DNA of 64,000 bases, from assembly GCF_000321225.1 (NCBI RefSeq), contig NW_004450483.1, positions 2,761,693-2,825,692 on the forward strand, in the 5' to 3' direction. The translations under genes were made by a program, and so were the position numbers. Shown here in pieces: positions 27,091-39,009 of this stretch. The notes under the pieces are model-generated. The model had not been told where the DNA came from. It did not search any database and saw only the letters and a program-made list of their open reading frames with translations. Within the stretch, counting starts at the first letter, position 1. Each line of letters starts with the position of its first letter. Source of the DNA: Odobenus rosmarus divergens (lineage: Eukaryota; Chordata; Mammalia; Carnivora; Odobenidae).

Positions 27091-27445
27091 CTTTGAACAC
27101 AGCAGACTTGAGTTCAAATCCTAATTCCTCGACCTCTATGCTGTGTGACTTTGAACAAGTTAATTAACCTCTCTGAGATTCTGCTCTCTCCTGTGTAAAC
27201 TGGATATTTAGGCCTCATAGGACTATCATGAGTTCAGTCACCGAGACCATGGACTTCGGGCAGATATGTCCTGTACTTTACTGGCTGTGTGAACGTGGGT
27301 GATTATCTAACCTCTCTTAAACCTTCATTGCTCCTTTTTAAACGGGCATAATCATATTCCCCACCACCACCACTCAGGGCTGTGGAGATAGGATAGGATC
27401 AAGTATTTTAAATTCTAACATAGTACCTGGCACATTCTAGGGAAT
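27090..27445 (+). repeat. Two adjacent MIR copies
   Basis: The first (27090-27235) has 'acttgagttcaaatcctaat' and 'tgtgtgactttgaacaagtt'. The second (27240-27445) has 'tactggctgtgtgaacgtgg', 'acctctcttaaaccttcat' and 'atagtacctggcacattc'. Confidence 0.8.
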
Positions 27446-27799
27446 TAAAAAAAAAAGATTATTCTCTTGCCTATGGAAACTGCCTATAAGTGGATGATCC
27501 TGATCCCCCATCCAGCTTCTGGCTGTCTTCACTTCCCTGTCGCTTTCCTGTCCACCTCCCCCCACCCCCCCCGACAACACACACCTCATCAATCCTTCTC
27601 TCCCCTAACTACTCCAGTCATATTAATCTTCCTTGTTCCTTCTTATCTCTGAGCCTTTGCTCCTGTCAGGTGCAACGGAATGATCTCCCCTCTCCTCTCT
27701 GCCAAACTAGGATGAGCACCTCATTCACGCCTTTGTCAAATTAGAGTGTTCTCCGTGGCAAAAAAAAACAAAAAAACAAAAAAACAAACCAGGAATGAA

Positions 27800-28170
27800 G
27801 GAAAAGGACAAACCAAGGGAATATATTTACATATTCATATCCAGGCAATAGGAAAAGCTCTTACAAATTAGTGAAAAAGAATAATAACTTAATTAAAAAA
27901 AAGAAAGAGGGACCCAACCCATAGGCAGTTTACAAAGAGGGAAGTACAAATGGTCAATAAACATATGAAAAGAAGCTCGGACTCCCTCGTCATTAAAAAA
28001 CGCACATCAGAACAATGAGATGCCATTTTTCACAATTATCTCGGCAAAATAATGATGACAATCCATTCAGGCAAGGGGATGGGGAGGAAGACACAGCCAG
28101 TACCTACTGAAACTAGTACAGCCTGTTTGCCTGGCAGTTTGACAACCTGACCAAGATTTTCAAGGCTTAT
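27800..28170 (+). mobile_element. Old L1 or HAL1 fragment, left part
   Basis: 'tggtcaataaacatatgaaa', 'acgcacatcagaacaatgag' and 'atgccatttttcacaatta' are typical of the L1 ORF2 end region. Not coding. Confidence 0.7.
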
Positions 28171-28329
28171 CCTCTTTGAGAGCATGATGCCGCTGCTCAG
28201 AGCTGTTTTATAGCTGTAATTGCTAATGCCCCTCTATTCATTCAAGAACTCTGTTGTAAACTCTGTCTGCAGGCATGGTCCTCAGCGTTGGGATGAAAAG
28301 AGAAGAGAGTAAAACAGCTACGCCCCAAT

Positions 28330-28750
28330 TCGTTTCTTCCTGCTGCTGTAACTTCAACCAGCGTGGTTTTGGCACCTTACAGTTCTGCTGGTCTTCTAGA
28401 AGCCCCACGGCCAAGGTGTTGGCAGGGCTGTATTCCTCCTGGAGGCTCTAGGGGGAGAATGCATTTCCTTGTCTTGTCCTGCTTCTAGAGGCCACACGCC
28501 CACCTTCGCTCATGGCTCCTGATCCTTTCCCTGACCCTGACTTTCCTGCCTTCCTCTTACAAGGACACTAATTACATTTAGGGCCCACCTGGATAATGCA
28601 GAAGGATCTCCCCATCTCCAGATCTTTAACACAACTGCATCTGCAGAGTCCCTTCTGCCACCTAAGGTAGCGTACTCACAGGTCCTGGGGATTAGGATGT
28701 GGACGTCTTTGGGGGTCCTTGTTCTGCCAACCACACAGCCTCATGGAGTT
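28330..28750 (-). mobile_element. LTR-like (MaLR-related) fragment inside the L1
   Basis: 'acagttctgctggtcttc', 'ccaaggtgttggcagggct', 'acatttagggcccacctgg' and 'acaggtcctggggattagg' resemble an antisense mammalian repeat of this type. The exact family is uncertain. Confidence 0.5.
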
Positions 28751-28754
28751 AACA

Positions 28755-29185
28755 TTCTAGTGCTGAAACACAAAGATATTCATGGCAGCATTATTTGTAA
28801 CAACAGAGAACTTGAAAAGCCTAACTGATCATTAATAGCAGACTCCATAAATTGGTTATGAAGCCTCCATTTAGTGGAGTCCCAGGCTGCCAAACATCTG
28901 AAGGAGCTAGAGCTGTTTGTAGTCGCAGGGATCCATCTCACAGACACTTTGCTGAGTGAAAAAGTGACTGCAGGGCAGGATGAAGAGTTAGCTGACAATT
29001 GTGTGGAAAGAAAAGTACATATCCTTTGATATGCATAGAATGTATTTGGAAAGATACACAAGAGACTGTTAAGCGGAGCAGACAGGATGGGGGGCTGTTG
29101 AGTTAGGGTGAGCCTCTTAATATATCTTGTGGTATTGCTTTCCTTTTTCACAATTTGTAAAAATAACTTTTCAATTAAAAAAGGA
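28755..29185 (+). mobile_element. Old L1 or HAL1 3' fragment, right part
   Basis: 'aaagatattcatggcagcat', 'tatttgtaacaacagag' and 'tagcagactccataaattgg' match the usual L1 3' region. It probably continues the element seen at 27800-28170, separated by a later insertion. Confidence 0.65.
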
Positions 29186-29450
29186 ATCTAGCTAAGGGAA
29201 GGATAGAAATTAGACCGTCAGTATCTTAGCAGCAAGCCCCATTACTTCCCAAAAGATGTGTCCCCAATTCTCTCCCAACATGCCCTGCCCTCCAGGGCAG
29301 CCTGGAGCAGCCAGGAATTGATCTGCCCAAACTTGAAGCAGCAGATGCACCTGTCCCAGGAGGGCTGGCTACAGGGCCCAGGCAGCTGGCAGAGCACAGA
29401 GGTGGGGCCGGCAGGGAAGTGAAGGGTGGGCCGGAGAACCGCCAGGTGTT

Positions 29451-29498
29451 TGTTCATTCATTCATTCGTTCGTTCATTCTTTCGTTCATTCATTCAAC
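29451..29498. repeat. (CATT)n tetranucleotide repeat
   Basis: CATT and CGTT units ending 'caacaaatat', probably grown from the tail of an antisense L2. Confidence 0.85.
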
Positions 29499-29716
29499 AA
29501 ATATGGGCAGGAAGCCACTGAGTGCAGGGCTGGGAGGGAGAGCTTGGAATCAACCCCGGGGGATGATGGGCACTCACCGGGCCTCAGCTCTTGAAGTGCC
29601 CATCTCAGTTCAGACCCACGTGCCCCGGTACTGGGAAGTCTGGGTACCTGGGTACTCTGTCTCATCCTGGCCTGGAGTTTTGCCCCAGGCATTGAGGAAG
29701 TCAGACGCAAATTTTA

Positions 29717-29910
29717 TTTTATTTTATTAAACTTTATTTATTTATTTGTCAGAGAGAGAGAGAGCACAAGCAGGGGGAGTGGCAGGCAGAAGAGGAAGCA
29801 GGCTCCCTGCTGAACAGGGAGCCCCCAATGTGGGACTCGATTCCAGGACCCTGGGATAGTGACCTGAGCCAAAGCCAGACGCTTAACTGACTGAGCCACC
29901 CATAAGCCCC
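29717..29910 (-). mobile_element. Can-SINE, antisense
   Basis: The reverse of the SINE: TTTATTTATTTA, GAGAGAG, 'ccctgctgaacagggagccc', 'tgagccacccataagccccc'. Flanks CAGACGCAAATTTTA (29702) and CAGATGTGAATTTTA (29911) are a diverged target duplication. Confidence 0.92.
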
Positions 29911-29929
29911 CAGATGTGAATTTTAGAAA

Positions 29930-30820
29930 CCCTTTGGGCTGCAGGAGGATACAGAGGGGCCATAAGAGGCAAGAGCTGAGACAGGGGACAAGCTGGAGGC
30001 TGGTTCAGGGAAAGGAGGACAAAGGTCTGGATTAAGACAGTGGCTGCTGGGAAGAGGGGAAAGGGTCTGAGGGAAGAGGGAAGGGTCTGACTTGGGGATA
30101 GGCTGAAAGGACTGGGGGAGCTGGAGGGAGCCCCTTTGTCTCCTTGCTGAGAGACTGCACAGAGAACAGCCTCCTCCTCTCGAGAAGGAGCATGAAGGGG
30201 GCAACGGTCCTAATGCGAGGCTGTGCAGGCGAAGGCACTTGTGGGGCACCCAGAGGATACTGACGCTGCCGGGGTGGGCCAGTGACCAGCAGCAGTGCTG
30301 ACCGGAGGGACTGAGAAATAGCAGTGTGGGGAGGGGAGGGACCGTGCTGCCTCGGGCTGCTGGTCGTGTGCAGAGCCCTGCTCCTGTTCACCTTACATCC
30401 GTGGAAATAGCAAAGTCTTCTAAGATGTTTTCATTCAAGCTTTACTGAAGAATGAGAAAACACACACATCACTTGCTTTTTTCTCTCCTCTTCTTCATCT
30501 GCTTTCGAGGTGGCTTTGGGAGAAAGCAGGTGGAGTTGGGGTAACCACCCCCAGCCATCTCTTGGCGTCATTCCTATCGGGGAATAGATGGACAGTGAAG
30601 CAAGAAGAGGATGAATGTCAGTTTTGAAGCGGCAAACAGAAGAGAAAGGAGCTGGGGAGGAAGGGTGAAGGGTGTCAGGGAGACAGTGGGGCGAGGCTCC
30701 AAAAAAGGTTAAGAAAATGAAGGGGAGACAATGTTTCAAAAAGCACATAATGCATTTTGAACTTACAAAACATTTTTTTTTGTTTTTGGAAAGGAGGTAA
30801 TGGTAAGACTCAGATACCTC
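29930..30820. other. Intergenic stretch
   Basis: Purine-rich around 29990-30130. No repeat family or gene recognised. Confidence 0.4.
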
Positions 30821-30822
30821 CC

Positions 30823-30948
30823 CTATCTCTCTCTCTCTCTTTCATCTATCCATCCATCCATCTATCTATCCATCCATCCATCTATCTATCCATCCATCCA
30901 TCTATCTATCCATCCATCCATCTATCCGTCCATCTATCTATCTAATCC
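30823..30948. repeat. (CT)n and (ATCC/ATCT)n microsatellite with 20-bp higher-order unit
   Basis: After CT repeats, the 20-bp unit TCTATCTATCCATCCATCCA occurs three times in perfect register from 30861, with variants on both sides. Confidence 0.95.
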
Positions 30949-31024
30949 ATAGATACTTTAGGCATTCCTACAAAGCACAAGGCATTGTGATAGAATCTTC
31001 TGGGCAATGCTGTTAAAGTACCTG

Positions 31025-32085
31025 TACTCTAGCTGGGTGAAAATTGAAACTAGCCATAAAATATTTAAATAACGACTTAACCCTGAAGCCACAAAGGAAA
31101 TGATTGATAAATTTGACAACACACAAAAAATTAAAAGCTTTAGTACAAAAAAAAAAATCTTCAGTACAAACTGTAAAGGTATTTGCGGTGCATATGACAG
31201 ACAACCCATTTCCCTAATGTACATTGAAAGAATCATTGAAAGACCCCAGATGAGCAGATGTCAACAGGAGGTTCTTAAAGATGAAAGCCAATATGAAAGC
31301 ATTCTCAACTCATAATTAAAAGAATGTAATTTAAAACAGCAAGGAGACTTCAGTAGTCACATCTCAGATTGGCAAATATTAAAATGCTCGTTTACTGCCA
31401 AGTGCCATCCAGGGTTTGGGGAAATCAGCACCCTCTTATTCCCGGTGGCGGTCAACTGGTAAACCTTTTCAGAAGCTTATTTAGGACCATGTCAGCGTTT
31501 AAAACATATATCCCATTTGACTCAGCAATTCCACCACTAAATACTCAAGGTGTACCAGTAGGAATGCTCAGAGCAGCACTGCTTAAAGATTATGAGCTAT
31601 TCTAATATCCAGCAACTGGGGATAGAATAGATGAGTTATGCTGCATCTGTCCTGTGGAATATCACGTGGCCATTAAGAAGGATGAGGTATAAGTGAAAGC
31701 AGCTCAGTAGAAAACAGTGTGTCTAGAATTACGTCATTATGTTGATAAAAAACATACACTGTATACTGTATATGGATAACTCTAATTTTTTTTTTGGAGG
31801 GATACATGTGAAACTAGTAATCATGTCTGTCTTAAAACAGGATATGAATGGTTAGTCCGAGATAAGAAATGCAGGAGCTGGTCTTTGGATGGAAATCATG
31901 AGTCTGGCTTTTGACTGTTGAGTTTAAAGCACATTTAGGAGGAAGACAGAGGGGGGCTCCATGCAGACAGAAAGGCGCTGCTATTATCGATTTTATGTTT
32001 TCAAGTACTATTTGAACTTTTTATTATGTGCATGTATTACTTTTGTGTTATGATAGATTTTAAATAAAATTACATTAAGGCAATA
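31025..32085 (+). mobile_element. Old L1 or HAL1 3' region
   Basis: 'ccatttgactcagcaattcc', 'aatgctcagagcagcactg', 'ggaatatcacgtggccatta' and an ending AATAAAATTACATT are the usual order at the end of L1 ORF2 or HAL1. Many frame breaks; not coding. Confidence 0.7.
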
Positions 32086-32408
32086 ATAGAGTAGCTGGCC
32101 CAGGGCCACACGTGAGAAACAGTGAATTGCTCAGCCAACAAGGGCTAGGCTAGGAGGTCTCTCTGGTCACGTTGTTTCTCTGTTTTGTGAAATCCTTGTG
32201 TCACTGCATATTGTTCATGAATACCCTTAGGAAAATCCCCTGCAAGGTGCTCACGATGTTCCCCCACCACCACTAGCAGCCCCTGCCATCTTGCCCGAAG
32301 ACACAACCAGGGCAGGAGTATGTTCTGAGCAACTTCCATTTCAGGTGATCCTCAAACATCAAAGTATCGTCTTGGTCAAAACCAAAATGAATCACGAATT
32401 TGGGCAAC

Positions 32409-32446
32409 TGTGTGTGTGTGTGTGTGTGTATGTGTGTGTGTGTGTT
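32409..32446. repeat. (GT)n microsatellite
   Basis: GT repeat with one A interruption. Confidence 0.95.
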
Positions 32447-32464
32447 CCAAGGTGAGTGGCACAG

Positions 32465-32916
32465 CTTGGTGAGCGGAAAGAACCCTGAACTGGGGACAAG
32501 GACACTTGGGTTCTAATCCAGCGCAGCAGTCACCCCAGCTGGTGTCTCAGTGCCAATCTCATGGCCTCTCTGGATCTCCCTCACTTGCCTCTAACATGAA
32601 GGAATCCAACTAAAATCATGCCCTCCAAAGATCCTCGCAGGTTAGACATTCTGGTTTTTCTACATTTCCTTCTAGACCCCAAAGCAAGCCTTGGTTATAT
32701 ATTCTTCCATTTCTCTACTTTACCATAGAGCCTCTGTAAGGCAGAGCTAACAGAGGGCTGGAGTGGATGGCGCCCTGGGGTGGAGAGTTTGGGCTCAGAG
32801 TCAGTCACATATCCTTGGGCTTGAACCTCATTTCTACTTCTCACCCGTTGTGCGGCCAGCAATAAGCCAATGATCTTTTCTGAGCCTTCGTTTCTCCCTG
32901 TATAGAATCCCTTCAA
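32465..32916 (+). repeat. Two MIR fragments
   Basis: The first (32465-32600) has 'aagaaccctgaactgggg' and 'catggcctctctggatctc'. The second (32770-32916) has 'gggcttgaacctcatttc' and 'gagccttcgtttctccctg' and is cut by the Can-SINE at its right end. Confidence 0.65.
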
Positions 32917-33107
32917 GGGGCGCCTGGGTGGCTCAGTCGGTTAAGCGACTGCCTTCGGCTCAGGTCATGATCCCAGGGTCCTGGGATCAAGCCCCACATC
33001 GGGATCCCTGCTCAGCAGAGAGGCTGCTTCTCCCTTTCCCTCTGCCTACCTGTGCTCTCTGTCTCTCTGTCAAATAAATAAATAAAAAATATCTTAAAAA
33101 AAAAAAA
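32917..33107 (+). mobile_element. Can-SINE, young-looking copy with perfect target duplication
   Basis: Full head 'ggggcgcctgggtggctcag', A and B box region, CT-rich body, AAATAAATAAA and a poly(A) tail. The 15-bp AGAATCCCTTCAAGG occurs at both ends (32904-32918 and 33108-33122) without mismatch, which suggests a recent insertion. Confidence 0.95.
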
Positions 33108-33122
33108 AGAATCCCTTCAAGG

Positions 33123-35080
33123 TGGTAAGATAGATGACAGATGCTTCATCTCAGGGGCCTGGTACGTAATAGGTTCCCAATAAAAAGGGAAATTCTTATC
33201 ATTGCACCAGAAAGTAATGATAGCAGAGCACAGAAGGCCTACTTCCTCACCTCCTTCAAGGCTTCTCAAATGCCCTTCTTCCAGGTGCCTATGTTGCCAC
33301 ACTTTTGACTGTAGGAGTCATGCTCTTTTGAAATTGTCTGTTGGTATCCCTAGCTCCATCACTAGACTGTGAACTCCTTGGGGCCCTAGATCATGACTTT
33401 CACCCCGAGTCCCCCATATTTGGCACGGTGCCTGGCACTGAGAATTGTTCTCTATACCTTTGTCAAGTGAGTGTACCCACGTGTAAGCCTGTGAACACTG
33501 CAGACTTTGGAGGGTAGTTTTGCCTCTGGCCCAAGCTTTTGTCCGGCCCACCTGTCCTAACTCTGACTGAGCTAACTCAGGAGGATTCCCGTACAGATGG
33601 GGGAAGGGGGGCTCTCTGGGCAAACTGACATAAGCACCAGGAAGGAGGCTCGTTTTTAATTAATTGCAACCTCTTTTATCAGTGACAGCAGGGGCCATAG
33701 TCAGCATCACAGAATTGCTCTAACTGCCTCTGAGAACTTTCAGCACTTCAGATGTTCTGGGAGGGCCTCCTCAGCAGGCCCAGGCAGCCCTGATGACTCC
33801 CTCCTGTCCTCACCAATTAGCTCCTCTGGGGGTTCCCTAGGTCAAATTCAAGCTTCTCTTTCCCACAGCCTGCCCTGTTCCTGAATTCTCTGTTTGGGTG
33901 AGTAGCACAGCTATACTCCTGGGCACCCCAGCCAGGAATGAGCCTGGAATCTACCCTCCACTCTTGGGCATCAAGGGCCCATCCTATACCCCAGGCCCCA
34001 GCTCCAGCCCTTGTCCTCTCTTAGCTAGGCTGCTGTGGCCTAGTCTGCTAAATGTGCATCCCCTACAACCCACTCATCCAGTTCCCTCTTCCTAGAGCAA
34101 CTTTCCTCCGGCCTCTTTCCTCTGGCCAACTTCAATTAACCTCCCAGCTTAGGTGGGACTTCCGCAGGAAGCCTTCCATGAACTCCATCATCCCCCTTGA
34201 GTTCACTGCCCCGCTCTATATCCCTGGCCCCCATACTGGATCATCTAGTTGTGTGCTGATGGTTTTCTCTCCCCAGCTGGACTGAGAGCTCTTTGTGGGC
34301 CTAGCTGCTGTGGAGCATCTCCCTCTCCCTGCCCAAGGAGGCCTGACATTTATAATGTGCCTGGGCAGGGTTTGTTGGAATGGAATTAAACCCAGCACAT
34401 TCATAGAGAAAGAGCCTAAAGAGAGAGAACACTTTCTACAAGGGAAGGGGGGCTGTCAAATGCTGGGGTACCTCCTGATGCCAGAGAGCATGAGACATAA
34501 CCAGCGGCTTCAGGCCCACTAAGACCATGGGTGAGCACCTGCTTGCAAGGACATTTGCTTCCCTGGTCCCCTGCTTTCTCACATCAACTGGCCACCATCA
34601 AGCAGGTCTTGGGTGGGGGCACTTTTCAGGGGCTCTGGCTCTCTGGGACTCAGACCCTACTTCTCAGACTGCACAACCATGACATAGGTTGCATGAGTCT
34701 TTCTTGGCTCTTCTCTGTCCTCATTGGCCAGTCCTTGGATGAAGCCCCTAGGTGGGGAATCCTGCAGGCACAAACTGTCAGAGATGGTGGGGGGCTTGGC
34801 AATGCCTCAGTCTACCCTTCCTTGTCCAGACAAGGAATTGAGCACTGGAGGAGGACATGGCTGGAGGTCACAATCCAGAAGTTGACTGAGTAGACACTAG
34901 ACCTTGGGTCACCTGACTACTTTGGTGCTTTTTCTGCTATAGAATTGTCAGTTTTCCCCCCAAAACTCTTCAGAAGTCCCTCCATCACACCTGCTGGAGT
35001 ACCCACCTTTTCCTGCCCACATTCTTTACCCTGGGGTGTAGGTATGGGAAGGGGATGGCAGGTATAGGAGAAGAACGTGG
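33123..35080. other. Intergenic stretch with L2 fragments
   Basis: An L2 3' end lies at 33340-33480 ('ctagactgtgaactccttgg', 'gcacggtgcctggcactgag'), with L2-like passages near 34060-34300. No coding feature supported. Confidence 0.5.
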
Positions 35081-35285
35081 GTTTCTGGGTCAGCTTGTGT
35101 ATAGACCATCAGCTCTGCTGCATACCAGCTTTCTGTGTGGCCCTGGGCAGATAACCTAACCTCTCTGAACTTCATCTGTCTTCTCAGTAAAATGGGAGTT
35201 ATAGACTCTCTGTAGAATTAATACATATAAAAAACCTCATATGATACCGGCTCAGTCAGTGCTTAATAAATGGAAGTTTCCCCAC
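35080..35285 (+). repeat. MIR SINE
   Basis: 'gtgtggccctgggcagataa', 'cctctctgaacttcatctg', 'agtaaaatgggagttat' and 'cagtgcttaataaatgg' follow the MIR consensus. Confidence 0.85.
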
Positions 35286-35439
35286 ATCCTAAGGGTGCTG
35301 ACCCCTAGGTTCATGCCCTTTCGAAAGCATTCTGTCTAGGGCCAGCTGTAGATTGTTTATTCCTGGGGATGAGGAAGAAGGAAGAAGGAAGGAGTTTAGT
35401 GGAGGCCCAGGCCGGGCACAAATGAAAGGCATGTATTTC

Positions 35440-35660
35440 TTTCGAGGCAGGAAGGCTGAGACCCGGCGGCACCGCGGGCCGGGGAACCTTGGTGGGACCC
35501 GCAGCCTCTGGAGGTCAGAGCCAGAGACCGAGGCAGGCGCCTGGCAGGCTGAGCACGGCCTGCAGCGCCCCCGCGTGCCCACAGCGAGAACAACTTCCCA
35601 AACCGCCGTTGGTCTGAAGAAGCAAGCCCCCCCCCCGCCGCCCCAGGCCTCAGGACCCGA
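35440..35660. promoter_or_regulatory. Small CpG-rich patch
   Basis: Locally GC-rich with clustered CpGs (cggcggcaccgcgggccggg, cagcgcccccgcgtgcc) in an otherwise CpG-poor flank. It is too small for a classical CpG island by eye. The second motif on the minus strand also resembles a weak CTCF site. Function unknown. Confidence 0.4.
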
Positions 35661-36620
35661 AGGGAAAGCAGGGTCCAGCCAGCAGGCCCTGAGCCAGAGG
35701 CAGCCAGGTTCTGTTTGAGGGAGGTGAGAGGCCTGAAACCCACCCCTTTTCAGACTGTTCCTCAACAGCAGTCCCTCCACCACCTGCAATGGTCAGTCAC
35801 TGCTCAGTGTCTACCAAATTCTCGCCCGGAGACCAGTGCGCATCAAGCACCTGCTCTGTTCTTGCTCTATTCTTCCCAGTCCCGGCCAAAAGGGCCAGAA
35901 GGCCAGAGAGGAGCTTTCATCAGCCTATCAAAGCACCGCAATAAGAACATCTAGATTAAAAACAAATGCCATTTTAATGTGTATCTTAACAAACTTGCAA
36001 ATTTCTTGTGTTACCTTTTGTACAACTTTGAGTGCAATTAGTGGGGAGACACTAAACAGCTGTCTCACTTGTGTTCATTAAGATTTTACTGTATAGATTT
36101 GGGGAGTGGGACCGAAGGAAGGAATCCCAATTGGACCCTGGGCCTGATCGGGGTTCAGAGCAAAGAACCCCACACTCCTAGGCCAGCACAGCCCATCCCT
36201 CTGTACTGAGAATATATTCACTTGTGGCTTCCGCCCTTGGACCCTGACCGCAGGGGACAGGAACTGGGTCATTAATCTTTGTGTCAGTGACTCCCTCGTA
36301 GAAGGCACAGGTGGATGTCTGGCAAATTTCAGGAGAAAATACAAATGTGAGCCGGTGAGGTTGGAACCAGGGTGGTGGCAAGTGGAAAGGCAAATGGAAA
36401 AGCTCAGTATTAAATACAGAGGAGCCCTCGTCAAAAACACCTCTGAACTCTCCTGGTAGGACGTTAAAGCTTTAGCAGCTTTCCCATAGACATATGAGAG
36501 CCCCTGAATTTGCTGGTTTCTCAGGAAACAGGACTTGACCAGGAGGATGAGTGGTGGCACGAGGTAGCACCCAGCAGGGCAGAAGGGGAGGCGGGGCAGA
36601 AGGCTCAGCAAAGGCGTCTT
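35660..36620. other. Intergenic stretch
   Basis: No repeat or gene recognised. The sequence looks single-copy, with an AT-richer middle around 35950-36100. Confidence 0.4.
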
Positions 36621-36624
36621 CAGC

Positions 36625-37140
36625 AGAGTATGTGGAGGACCAACATATCTCAGTCATTAGACATGCCTGGGGTCGAATCCGCCCTCCGCCTCTACTGGCT
36701 GTGTGACCTTGAACACACAACTCCTCATCTGGACAATGGTTTCAGGAATTTTTATCTTGCAGGTTTTGTTTTTTTTTTTTTAATTCAAGTAATTCAAGTA
36801 TGGTTGACACACAATATCCTATTAGTGTCAGGTATACAACGTAATGATTGGACAAGTCTGTAACGCTATGCTGTGTTCACAAATGTAGCTACCATCTGTC
36901 ACCGTACAACTCCATCGCAGTACTGTGGTCCGTATTCCCCGTGCCGTACCATTCATCTCTGTGACTTTGTCATCCCGTCGGCAAAGCCTGTACCTCCTAC
37001 CCCGCTTCACCCATTTTCCCTATCCCCTCTCACCCTGACAACCATCAATTTGTTTTGTGTATTTCGGGTCTGCCTCTTGCAGGTTGTTTTGAAGACCAAC
37101 TGAGAGAATGAGTGCCTGGCACAGGGTAAGCCCTCAGTGG
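36625..37140 (+). repeat. MIR SINE split by an L1 insertion
   Basis: The left part (36625-36765) has 'ggggtcgaatccgccctcc' and 'ggctgtgtgaccttgaacac'. The right part (37086-37140) has 'ttttgaagaccaactgagag' and 'gagtgcctggcacaggg'. Together they form one MIR. Confidence 0.8.
36766..37074 (-). mobile_element. Truncated L1 inserted in a MIR, antisense
   Basis: Begins with a T-run, then the reverse of an L1 3' end ('tggttgacacacaatatcc', 'gtcaggtatacaacgtaatg', 'accatcaatttgttttgtg'). It is bounded by identical 11-bp copies of TCTTGCAGGTT at 36755-36765 and 37075-37085, a target-site duplication. It is truncated at its 5' side. Confidence 0.85.
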
Positions 37141-37970
37141 ATGGCTGCTTGACTACCCACAACATTTCCAGAAGAGGCACCGGGGCAGGCCTTCCCTCCC
37201 CACCCTAGAGTCGAATTCTTCTCCCTTGGCCCCCAGCAGCCCTTCCATCCCCCGCTGCTCAGGTGCTGACCTTGGTTCCTGCCCTTTGAGAGCCCAGAAG
37301 TAATCAAATGAGAAGTCCACCTATCCTTCATCTTCCTACAACCAAATGCACCGGCTTCTGCATATTCATATTTTTGCCTTTCTTCCTGCTGCCATCGAGA
37401 AGCTATCCTGCTCCTACCAATTGCTCAGAAACCCCTCTGACCTCTAACCCTCGTAAGGACTTAGCTGCTGAAATTATGCCCTCTCTCCTGACTTACTAAT
37501 TTCTCCCTCCCTACTGGGCCATTCCCATGAACATACAAACAAGATTGACGATCTCTTGTTTTAAAATATAAAGCCCTTCCCAGAACCCCCCCATCTCCCT
37601 CCACTGCAGTCCCATTTCTCTTCACAGCCCATGCAGCATAGATGTTTTCTGGACCCCATGCCTCTCGTCCTCCAAGGAGCCTGCACTCCAGGACACTCAG
37701 CAACACACAGCGGCACACAGGGGGACCAGGACTGAAAGTCTGAGCCCAGGACGGGGAAGATTCTGGATTCTTTGATGATGCATATTGTACTTTTGTTTAC
37801 TTTAAATAACAATCTCTTTTCTGCTTATAAATATATACTCATGGAAAAATAAAAAAAATAAAGGCCATGATAAAATTAAAATGAAATCAATCATAATCCT
37901 GCCAAACAGAGACATTTCGCTGTTTCTTTCCAATTTTTTCCCCTAAGCATATATATTTAAAAAATTATTT
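37140..37970. other. Intergenic stretch
   Basis: A pyrimidine-rich L2-like passage may cover 37370-37560. Otherwise nothing recognised. Confidence 0.4.
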
Positions 37971-37972
37971 AT

Positions 37973-38022
37973 TACATATATATATACATCTTACATACAT
38001 ACACATACATGATATATATACA
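37973..38022. repeat. (TA/CATA)n low-complexity repeat
   Basis: TATATA and ACATACAT units in an AT-rich block. Confidence 0.8.
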
Positions 38023-38554
38023 CTGTGTTCCATGCACTGTGCTGAATAATGGGAGTACACCAAGACAAACACAGTTCCTGCCCACAGAGCAGAGAAAGAG
38101 CCAGCGAACAGTTCTAAACTATGCTGAGCGCCATCTTGCTGGCTGGATCCAGGCGTTTGGGGCTCAGAGGAAAGGAGGTGGGAGGAAAGGCAGAGGGAAA
38201 GGAGGGGTTAATGGCCATAGTTTTTCTGACCAACACCAAGGATTTTTTTTTAATTGCCAATTTGACATGCAAATAAACGACCTCACTTTTTTTGCATTTC
38301 TTTTATTGAAGGTAAGGATGAACTTTAAAAAAAATGTTTATTGGCCTATGGTCTCTCTTTTGTGAATTGATGGTTTATATTCCCGGATTTGATCTTATTC
38401 ACCTCTGATTACTTTGCCACAAAGGGGAACGGAAGAGCTTTTAAATGAACAAATTCCAAAGACTTAGAACATCCCTATCAGGGGAATGTCATTTGCATAT
38501 GATTTTAATGCAGATTCCTATGTTGCAACAATATACATTTTCTGAATGCTTCTT

Positions 38555-38790
38555 GAGTCCAGCATGGCACAAAGGAAAAAGTATTCAGAGCTAGAAGAGC
38601 TGGAGATGAGTTTTAATGACCAAAGAAAAGTCATTTCATTTCTTCCATCCTCAGTTTTCCCATCTATAAAATGGAGATAATAAGGAAACATTCCACTCAG
38701 TGTTGCTGTGAAGAATAAGATCAGGGTAACCAGCACAAAAATAGAATGCATCTAGCATGGTGCATACCACACAGTCAGCCCTCAGAAAAT
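38555..38790 (+). repeat. MIR SINE
   Basis: 'catcctcagttttcccatc', 'tataaaatggagataataa', 'gttgctgtgaagaataag' and 'tagcatggtgcatacc' match the MIR consensus in order. Confidence 0.8.
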
Positions 38791-39009
38791 CTTGGATTCT
38801 GTGCTGATTTTTCCTTCCTTACATGGACGGGCTATTGGAAATGAGAGAAAGGAAAGCTTTCTCTGGAGTGAGAATCGCCAGAAAAGGTTTCCTAAAGGTA
38901 CAATGTGAACTGGGCCATAAAGGGTGGAAAGGATTCTGGCATGGTGGGTGGAATATTCTGGGTGTGGAGCCATTTAAGTTAGAATGGAAGCTTGGGGTCA
39001 AGCTGTCCT

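Noticed and set aside
30841..30945. Regularly repeated 20-bp units that might suggest a CRISPR-like array
   Set aside because: No unique spacers; it is a tetranucleotide microsatellite in a mammalian genome.
32917..32990. tRNA-like sequence with A and B boxes
   Set aside because: It is the tRNA-derived head of a Can-SINE, not a tRNA gene. The same applies to the other seven copies.
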